DNA of 13,379 nt, from assembly GCA_051657745.1 (NCBI GenBank), contig JBOFLG010000159.1, forward strand, positions 1 through 13,379, given 5' to 3'. The notes below the pieces were generated by a model. That model had not been told where the DNA came from, ran no database searches, and saw only the letters and a list, made by a program, of their open reading frames with translations. The stretch's first letter is position 1. Every line of letters starts with the position of its first letter. Both the position numbers and the translations under genes were made by a program. The DNA comes from JBOFLG01 sp051657745. GTDB taxonomy: Bacteria > Actinomycetota > Actinomycetes > Actinomycetales > Dermatophilaceae. This document shows, one piece after another, positions 8,105-13,379 of the stretch.

Positions 8105-8577
8105 GCTGGCCCACCACCGAAACCGCCGAGCAGATCATCGCGCGGTTGAAGATGACGCCGATCCCAGGGGAGGGCGCGTGGTACGTCGCTGGCCCGCGCA
8201 CCCAGGGGCTCAGCGCCGTGCAGGTGCTGCTCACCGACCGGCCCGACGGGTTCTCGGCGATCCACCGCTTGCGCGTCGACGAGGGCTGGCAGTGGCTCGC
8301 CGGCGCCCCCGTGGCACTGCTCCGGCTGCGCCCCAACGGCAGTGCGGTACTCAACTACGTGAACGCCTCGAACGCCCAGTTCCTGGTCCGCGCCGGCACC
8401 TGGATGGGCGCCGGTCCGCTTGGTGAGTGGTCGCTGCTGTCCTGTTGGTGCGCACCGGCGTTCCGGCCGGAGCACCTCGAACTCGGCGACCGGGACACGC
8501 TGGTGGCGCAATACCCGGACTACGCCACCGAGATCGCCGCGCTGATCCGTGAGGTCCCGGCCGGGACTCGGCGGTGA
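8101..8577 (+). CDS. DUF985-type (cupin_5) small cupin protein
   Basis: This is a 158-residue single-domain cupin. The order AEQIIARLKMTPIPGEGAWY (N-terminal), VQVLLTDRPDGFSAIHRL, GWQWLAGAPVALLRL, FLVRAGTWMGAGPLGEWSLL and the end motif ELGDRDTLVAQYPDY follows the DUF985 pattern. Biochemical function in that family is poorly defined. ATG 8101 overlaps the deaminase stop (ATGA) and has AAGGTGAGG at 8088-8096, so translation is coupled to the nucleoside operon. Compared with the usual HWHRV...DEVWHF, this protein has AIHRL...DEGWQW: His55 and Glu61 remain but the other histidines are replaced, so metal binding may be lost or altered. A role with the deaminase and phosphorylase is suggested only by position. 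Confidence 0.8.
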   Translation: MSWPTTETAEQIIARLKMTPIPGEGAWYVAGPRTQGLSAVQVLLTDRPDGFSAIHRLRVDEGWQWLAGAPVALLRLRPNGSAVLNYVNASNAQFLVRAGTWMGAGPLGEWSLLSCWCAPAFRPEHLELGDRDTLVAQYPDYATEIAALIREVPAGTRR

Positions 8578-8608
8578 CGTCCGTGCGCGGTGCGAGCGTG
8601 CGGGCCGG

Positions 8609-8929
8609 ATGCCGTGCCGGCGGCGCTGCTCTGCGGACCTCGCGGTCGGCCGGGCACTCGCGCTCGATACGGCCTGCGCGGACCTGCTCGACGGGTGCGC
8701 ATCATTCGTCGGAGCCCCAAACGCCGTCGTCCTGAATGCGTTCCCGCAGAACCACATTCATTGGGACGACCTCGACACCGCCGCGTAGGATGACACCCTC
8801 GTCGGCGGGCTGAAGCCGGTCGACCGGCCCGACTCGTAGCCCTCCGGTTGCGGCGAGGCACCGCCGCCGAAGGCGCGGCACGCCTGGGACGAGCAGTCGC
8901 GGGGTGGGCACGACCGGACACCGTGGTGA
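8609..8929 (+). pseudogene. Possible decayed or short hypothetical reading frame in a 354-base gap
   Basis: The gap from 8578 to 8931 holds no convincing gene. One + frame is coding-like: from ATG 8609 it gives 59 residues ending at TAG 8786-8788 (middle: ALDTACADLLDGCASFVGAP; end: HIHWDDLDTAA). The same frame then keeps high third-position G/C through a second TAG (8837-8839) to a TGA at 8927-8929. That would fit an old gene broken by nonsense changes, or chance in GC-rich DNA. A competing - frame (8702-8953) contains VEVVPMNVVLRERIQDDG and cannot be excluded. No family is recognised and no ribosome binding site is seen. Confidence 0.25.
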
Positions 8930-8931
8930 GT

Positions 8932-9330
8932 TCATGGGGTGGTGACGGCGCATCGAACACCGGTGGCTCGGGCGATCCTCCGGTCGAGCGTCACTAACGG
9001 GACCTGCAGCAACTCAGCCACTGCGACGTATCCCGCGTCGTACGTGGTCAGATTGTGGCGGAGTTGCCACCCTCGGTGCGCGACGAGCTCGTAGGGCCAG
9101 TACTCGACCGCAAGGTCACCCAGATCAGTATTCGCCTGGGCTCCCTGATCGGCGGTGATGAGGCCGGCGAGTTCCTGACGTCTGATGATGTTGGCCGTCT
9201 CGAACGGGAGAACGCTCGGCGCTGCGAGGTCGGCGCCGACAAGTGCACCGGTGGCCCACGTGCCGTCGGGCCCGGTATCGAGCAGCATCGCGACGACGGC
9301 CGACGCGTCACAGACGACCTGTGGCCTCAT
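8932..9330 (-). CDS. VapC-type PIN-domain ribonuclease toxin
   Basis: This 132-residue PIN-domain protein is the toxin of a type II toxin-antitoxin pair. Such toxins are Mg2+-dependent endoribonucleases that cut tRNA or rRNA when the antitoxin is degraded. The four acidic residues are in place: Asp8 (VVCDASAVVAMLLD), Glu44 (PFETANIIRR), Asp98 (TTYDAGYVAVAE) and Asp116 (VTLDRRIA). Length is normal for VapC. ATG 9330 overlaps the antitoxin stop as ATGA, the usual coupling that makes antitoxin first. No sign of damage is seen, so the toxin is probably functional. Its RNA target cannot be predicted. Confidence 0.9.
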   Translation of the reverse strand: MRPQVVCDASAVVAMLLDTGPDGTWATGALVGADLAAPSVLPFETANIIRRQELAGLITADQGAQANTDLGDLAVEYWPYELVAHRGWQLRHNLTTYDAGYVAVAELLQVPLVTLDRRIARATGVRCAVTTP

Positions 9331-9563
9331 CGGCGATCAGCATCACGAGCAGCGATGATCGCCTCGGCGCCGACTCGGACGCCGGTGGCCTCGACCCGGA
9401 GGCGAGCCCTGGCGATGACGTCGTCGACGGCGGGACGTGCGGTGGTCTGGATGAACACGCCTCGCAGGTACTCCTGGAGCGACATACCGCTGCGCGCTGC
9501 TCGTGCGGCAAGTTCGTCGCGGACTTCCGCGGGGACGTCGCGAACAGTGATGGCTACGCTCAT
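9327..9563 (-). CDS. VapB/FitA-type ribbon-helix-helix antitoxin
   Basis: This 78-residue antitoxin pairs with the downstream PIN toxin. The N-terminus, SVAITVRDVPAEVRDELAAR followed by AARSGMSLQEYLRG, is a FitA/Arc-like ribbon-helix-helix DNA-binding fold (about residues 3-38). The C-terminal half (ARPAVDDVIARARLRVEATG) would bind and block the toxin. I chose ATG 9563 over an in-frame codon at 9596 because the fold starts there and because a -10-like TATTAT lies 6 bases upstream, making a leaderless message likely. The protein probably represses its own operon through the inverted repeat overlapping this start. Confidence 0.88.
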   Translation of the reverse strand: MSVAITVRDVPAEVRDELAARAARSGMSLQEYLRGVFIQTTARPAVDDVIARARLRVEATGVRVGAEAIIAARDADRR

Positions 9564-9591
9564 GCAGCGATAATAGCAGCAAACGCTGCAT
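9562..9591 (-). promoter_or_regulatory. vapBC promoter -10 and autoregulatory operator
   Basis: A perfect 8-bp inverted repeat, ATGCAGCG (9562-9569) and CGCTGCAT (9584-9591), is separated by 14 bases that contain TATTAT on the - strand (9575-9570). The repeat spans the -10 hexamer and reaches into the antitoxin ATG. This is where a ribbon-helix-helix antitoxin dimer would bind to block transcription. No good -35 is visible. Confidence 0.6.
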
Positions 9592-9862
9592 ACCACAGGC
9601 GTGGGCGGCCCCTGCGCTGTACCCCATCAGCCAGCCGAGCACGTCCTCGCGCTGACCTGCCCCCGGGTGTCGGGCTCCCTGACCGGGCCGTGCCGGATGA
9701 CGGGGCGGCCCGAACTGATCGGCCGGGCGACTTCGGCGCACAGGCTGATTCGGCGATGTAAAGCGGACTGCACCGATCTCCCTACGGCACGCCGATTCAG
9801 TGTAAAAAGAAATACGCGCTGTTTTTTTCCCGCCGACCGACGACTTCGAGCCAGGGGATGAG
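9592..9862. promoter_or_regulatory. Intergenic control region of the globin operon with an AT-rich palindromic tract
   Basis: This 271-base gap between the divergent antitoxin and globin genes has no credible gene; open frames across it look random. Its notable part is an AT-rich tract at 9801-9828, standing out in GC-rich surroundings. There AAAAAGA (9804-9810) can pair with TTTTTTT (9822-9828), with one G-T pair, around a GC-rich centre. It lies about 35 bases before the globin ATG (9863). It is a candidate promoter element or operator; no known NO-regulator motif (NsrR, NorR) is recognised with certainty. AGGGG at 9853-9857 is the globin Shine-Dalgarno. Confidence 0.4.
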
Positions 9863-10225
9863 ATGCCAAGTGACTATGACCGCATCGGAGGTGCGGCGGC
9901 TCTCACCGCCGTGGTTGACGAGTTCTACCGGCGGGTGCTCGCCGACGACCATCTCGCTCCGTACTTCTCCGAGACGTCGATGCCCGCACTGCGGCGGCAT
10001 CAGACCCTGATGCTCACCACTGCCCTCGGCGGTCCCGATACCTACGCCGGCCGGCCACTCGACGAGGCGCACTCCGGGTTGGGTGTCGATGACGCCGACT
10101 ACGACCGCGTCGGCGCCCACCTCACCACCTGCCTCAGCGAGGCCGGGGTACCGGCGGACATCCTTGGCCGGGTCGCCGACACCCTTGCTGCAGTCCGCCC
10201 CGCCATCGTCGCGGACGAGCGCTGA
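9863..10225 (+). CDS. glbN: Group I truncated haemoglobin (trHbN type)
   Basis: This 120-residue 2-on-2 globin is of group I, whose best-known member (Mycobacterium trHbN) oxidises nitric oxide to nitrate using bound O2. YDRIGG at 5-10, FYRRVLADDHLAPYF at 21-35 (Tyr22 at position B10, the ligand-stabilising residue) and LGGPDTYAGRPLDEAHSGLGV at 55-75 are typical. The proximal haem ligand is His70. ATG 9863 is preceded by AGGGG with 5-base spacing. Only 5 bases separate its stop from the flavohaemoglobin start, so the two are surely co-transcribed. The adjacent reductase-bearing globin could in principle serve as an electron source, but that is inference. Confidence 0.92.
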   Translation: MPSDYDRIGGAAALTAVVDEFYRRVLADDHLAPYFSETSMPALRRHQTLMLTTALGGPDTYAGRPLDEAHSGLGVDDADYDRVGAHLTTCLSEAGVPADILGRVADTLAAVRPAIVADER

Positions 10226-10230
10226 GCCGC

Positions 10231-11408
10231 GTGGACACCAATCGGCTCACCACCACCTGGCACGCAGTCACCCAGCACGGCGACGATGTTGCGTCGTTCT
10301 TCTACGCCCACCTCTTCGTCAGCCATCCCGAGTTGCGCGCGTTGTTTCCCCTGACCATGGACGTGCAGCGCGACCGGCTGGTGAGCGCGCTCGGTCGGGT
10401 GGTCTCCTCGGTCGAGAACCTCGGCGAGGTCGTCCCGTTCGTCGAGCAACTCGGCCGCGACCACCGCCGGTTCTCCGTCATCGCCGAGCACTATGACGCT
10501 GTCGGCGCGTCCCTGCTGTGGACTCTCCAGCATTTCCTCGGGCCGTCGTGGACCGACGACGTCGCACGCGACTGGGCCGCTGCCTACGGCGTGGTCTCGA
10601 GCACGATGGTCGCGGCCGCCGAAGGCTCCGAGCACACCCAGCCACCCTGGTGGGACGCAGAAGTCGTCCAGTTCACCCGCGCCAGCGCCAGCATCGCGGT
10701 GTTCACCGTGCGGCCCAGTGAGCGCCTCACGTACCGCGCTGGTCAGTCAGTGGCGGTCAGCAGCGAGCACGTCCCACGAGTGTGGCGCTACCTCAGCCCG
10801 GCCAATGCTCCCCGCCCCGACGACACCATCGAGTTCCACCTGTCAGTCGTGCCGGGTGGGCAATTCAGTGGGCCGGTCGCGCGCCGGCTGGCGGTCGGTG
10901 ACGTGGTGCGGCTCGGCGCCCCGGTCGGCACTCATCTCGTCCTCGACGACGCCAACGACACCGACCTGCTGATGGTGGCCGGCACGACGGGCATCAGTCC
11001 GTTCCTGGCCCACCTTGAGGAGATTGCGCAGGCGCACCGGGAAGGTCGCTCGACCCGCCGGGTCAGCCTGGTGCACGGAGCCCGCTTCGCGTGGGACCTC
11101 TACGCCGGGAAGCAACTCGCCGAACTCCGCACGCTCCCGTGGCTCACCGCCATCGAGGCCGTGTCAGAGGACCCCACATTCCCCGGTTTTCGCGGCACCG
11201 CCGGTGCCGCGGCCGCCACCGCAGCGACGTCGATGGGCGCCACCTACGACGCCCTGGTCTGCGGGTCGCCGGGGATGGTTCACGACACCATCACCCGGCT
11301 CGAGGCCCTGACCGCAGCCCCGCAGACGATCCGATTCGAGGAGTACCAGGCACGCCCACACACGACCGCGAGCGCACCGACGTTTGCCCACACCGGAGGA
11401 GCCCACCC

Positions 11409-11412
<4 letters not shown>
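10231..11412 (+). CDS. hmp: Flavohaemoglobin (nitric oxide dioxygenase type)
   Basis: This 393-residue cytosolic fusion has a globin domain (about 1-135) and a ferredoxin-NADP reductase-like domain. It converts NO, O2 and NAD(P)H to nitrate. Tyr25 (B10), Gln46 (E7), proximal His78 (GRDHRRF) and Tyr88 match the catalytic haem residues of E. coli Hmp. The FAD motif is WRYLSPANAP (185-194), the actinomycete variant of RxYS. The nucleotide-binding loop is GTTGISPF (251-258), with CGSPGM (344-349) near the end. The GTG start at 10231 lacks a good Shine-Dalgarno, so translation is probably coupled to the truncated haemoglobin. The C-terminus extends about 20 residues (HTTASAPTFAHTGGAHP) beyond the usual end and overlaps the next gene. 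All catalytic residues are present, so activity is expected. Confidence 0.92.
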
Positions 11413-11970
<558 letters not shown>

Positions 11971-11972
<2 letters not shown>

Positions 11973-11994
11973 CGAGCGCGCAACGACGCTCGTT
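11971..11994 (+). terminator. Terminator hairpin at the end of the globin operon
   Basis: An 8-bp perfect stem, AACGAGCG (11971-11978) and CGCTCGTT (11987-11994), has an 8-base loop. It begins inside the TAA stop codon (11970-11972). There is no T-run afterwards, but position and stem fit a terminator separating this operon from the lipoprotein gene. Confidence 0.55.
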
Positions 11995-12014
11995 CGGCCA
12001 ACGGCCAGCGACGG

Positions 12015-12036
12015 TGCAGGCCGTAGCATCCCTGCA
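12015..12036 (+). promoter_or_regulatory. Possible promoter/operator of the binding-protein gene
   Basis: TAGCAT (12024-12029) fits the TANNNT -10 pattern. It is flanked by the inverted repeat TGCAGG (12015-12020) and CCTGCA (12031-12036), so a dimeric regulator could sit over the -10. No clear -35 is visible. The gene's Shine-Dalgarno AAGGAG follows at 12054-12059. Confidence 0.35.
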
Positions 12037-12067
12037 TCTCCACCCGTCCGTGCAAGGAGTTGACCCC

Positions 12068-13147
12068 ATGAAGTCCACCCGTTATCTCGTCGCGGTCCCG
12101 GCCGCGTTCGCTCTTGCCCTCGCGGGTTGCGGTGGCAGCACCGGAGACTCCGACAGCACCTCGACGGGCGCCGCCGACGGCGCGCTCAACGACTCCAACT
12201 GCGCCAGCGCCGAGGTCTACTGCATCGGCCTGGTCACCGACACCGGCAAGGTCGACGACAAGTCGTTCAACCAGTCCGCGCACGACGGTGCGCTGGCCGC
12301 CAAGGCGACGACGAAGGGCTTCTACAAGTACATCGAGACCCAGGACGCCAAGGACTATGCCGCCAACCTGGCGCAGTTCACCCAGAAGAAGTACGACGTC
12401 GTCATCACCGTCGGCTTCCTCATGACCGACGCCACCGCGGCCGCAGCCGCATCGTCCCCCGACACGAAGTTCATCGGGGTCGACCAGGGCTACGACCCGG
12501 CCAAGGTCACCGCAAAGAACGTCACCGGGCTGATCTTTCCCGAGGACCAGGCCGGCTACGGCGCGGGCTACCTCGCCGGGCTGATGACGACAACCAACAA
12601 GCTCGGCCAGGTGCTCGGCCTCGAGATCCCACCGGTGCAGAAGTTCGCGAAGGGCTTCGAGGCCGGCGCGAAGGCCGCCAACCCCAAGGCCACCATCGCC
12701 ACCGTGTATCACCCCGCTGGTGACAACGCCTTCAATGACCCGGTATGGGGCGCGGCCGAGGCGAAGAAGCAGCTCGCCCAGGGCGCCGACGTCATCTTCG
12801 GTGCGGGCGGCCAGACCGGCAACGGCGCACTTCAGGAGGTCGCAAAGGCGCCCGGCGCCGGAAAGACCACGTTCTGTATCGGGGTCGACACCGACCAGTG
12901 GGACACCGTCCCCGCCGCGCAGCCGTGCCTGGTGACCTCGGCGATGAAGCTCATCACCGAGGGTGTCACCGACCTCGCGGTGACGGCGAAGGATGGCGAG
13001 TTCGGCGGACTCCAGACGGTCGGCAAGGCGGGTCTCGCGCCGTACCACGGCCTGGATTCCGCGGTGCCCGCCGACGTCAAAGCCAAGGTCGCCGAGGTCG
13101 TCACACAGATGGAGGCCGGCACCCTGAAGACCGGCGTCACGCTCTGA
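12068..13147 (+). CDS. BMP/Med-family ABC transporter substrate-binding lipoprotein (nucleoside type)
   Basis: This 359-residue exported lipoprotein is the extracytoplasmic receptor of an ABC importer; characterised BMP/PnrA members bind purine nucleosides. The signal peptide MKSTRYLVAVPAAFALALAGC ends in lipobox LAGC, with Cys21 as the lipidation site, followed by a Gly/Ser/Thr linker. Family motifs are GLVTDTGKVDDKSFNQSA, VITVGFLMTDAT, GVDQGYDP, NVTGLIFPEDQAGYGAGYLAGLM, IFGAGGQTGNG and GVDTDQW. Two Cys pairs in the mature part could form disulfides. ATG 12068 has AAGGAG eight bases upstream. It probably feeds permease and ATPase subunits encoded downstream. Nucleoside import would complement the nucleoside salvage genes upstream, but they are separate operons and the ligand is inferred from family. 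Confidence 0.93.
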   Translation: MKSTRYLVAVPAAFALALAGCGGSTGDSDSTSTGAADGALNDSNCASAEVYCIGLVTDTGKVDDKSFNQSAHDGALAAKATTKGFYKYIETQDAKDYAANLAQFTQKKYDVVITVGFLMTDATAAAAASSPDTKFIGVDQGYDPAKVTAKNVTGLIFPEDQAGYGAGYLAGLMTTTNKLGQVLGLEIPPVQKFAKGFEAGAKAANPKATIATVYHPAGDNAFNDPVWGAAEAKKQLAQGADVIFGAGGQTGNGALQEVAKAPGAGKTTFCIGVDTDQWDTVPAAQPCLVTSAMKLITEGVTDLAVTAKDGEFGGLQTVGKAGLAPYHGLDSAVPADVKAKVAEVVTQMEAGTLKTGVTL

Positions 13148-13164
13148 CCCACACCCGTCGGTCA

Positions 13165-13227
13165 CGGATGACGTGACGCACCACCTCGGGGCGGGCCCGT
13201 CGCGGTGTCCGCCCGGGGCGTCATCCG
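13165..13227 (+). promoter_or_regulatory. Long inverted repeat after the binding-protein gene (partial terminator or mRNA stabiliser)
   Basis: A perfect 9-bp inverted repeat, CGGATGACG (13165-13173) and CGTCATCCG (13219-13227), encloses 45 GC-rich bases with a possible inner stem (CGGGC with GCCCG). It lies in the 160-base gap between the lipoprotein stop and the next start. In such importer operons a hairpin here often lowers expression of downstream subunits relative to the binding protein; that role is inferred. Confidence 0.45.
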
Positions 13228-13307
13228 CCCGGCCGCCGCTCGCCGAGGGTGCTGTGCCGGCGAGCCGCGAGCAGCCACACTGTGGGCACCCCCGACATTG
13301 GAGTCAC

Positions 13308-13379
13308 ATGCCCGAGTCCCCGACGGTGGCCGACGCGGCCACGCCGCCTCCGGCCCCCGCCGCACTGCCCGAGGAGCCG
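13308..13379 (+). CDS. Start of a further gene, truncated by the window edge
   Basis: ATG 13308 is preceded by GGAG (13300-13303) with 4-base spacing and opens a frame that continues to the end. Only 24 residues are visible, MPESPTVADAA then a Pro/Ala-rich stretch, an unstructured N-terminus that identifies no family. By position after a BMP-family binding protein it would be expected to encode the ATPase or a permease of the importer. Confidence 0.5.
   Translation, partial: MPESPTVADAATPPPAPAALPEEP

Noticed and set aside
9601..9861. 86-residue frame between antitoxin and globin
   Set aside because: It has many Cys/Arg/Pro, no ribosome binding site and runs through the AT-rich control tract, so it is taken as non-coding.

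Overview
The window is GC-rich throughout, with strong G/C preference at codon third positions, GTG starts and 4-base ATGA/GTGA gene overlaps. Together with the protein families present, this points to an actinomycete (Actinomycetota). I cannot place the genus. No tRNA, rRNA, insertion sequence or CRISPR array is visible.

Layout. At the left edge lies an AlkD-type DNA alkylation repair protein, then a short spacer with a 29-bp tandem repeat, then a MATE/DinF-type efflux transporter, all on +. A large secreted subtilisin-like protease (2421-5711, -) converges on the transporter, with a hairpin between their ends. Divergent from the protease is a tightly coupled + operon: an MTA-phosphorylase/purine nucleoside phosphorylase family enzyme, an MTA/SAH-deaminase-type amidohydrolase (GTGA overlap) and a DUF985-type cupin (ATGA overlap). 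The phosphorylase has Asn where human MTAP has Asp in the base pocket, so the likely order is deamination first (MTA to methylthioinosine), then phosphorolysis.

A 354-base stretch with a possibly decayed reading frame follows. Next is a VapBC-type toxin-antitoxin pair on - (9563-8932), with an 8-bp inverted repeat overlapping a -10 box and the antitoxin start codon. After an AT-rich control region comes a second + operon: a group I truncated haemoglobin, a flavohaemoglobin, and, overlapping the latter by 4 bases with a perfect Shine-Dalgarno, an unrecognised DivIVA-like coiled-coil protein with a Ser/Ala/Pro tail. The globins suggest nitric-oxide detoxification. The coiled-coil partner is the least explained gene of the window.

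A hairpin at the coiled-coil stop codon separates it from a BMP/Med-family lipoprotein (12068-13147), the substrate-binding subunit of a nucleoside-type ABC importer. After a 160-base gap with a long inverted repeat, a further gene starts at 13308 and runs off the window. It may be the next importer subunit.
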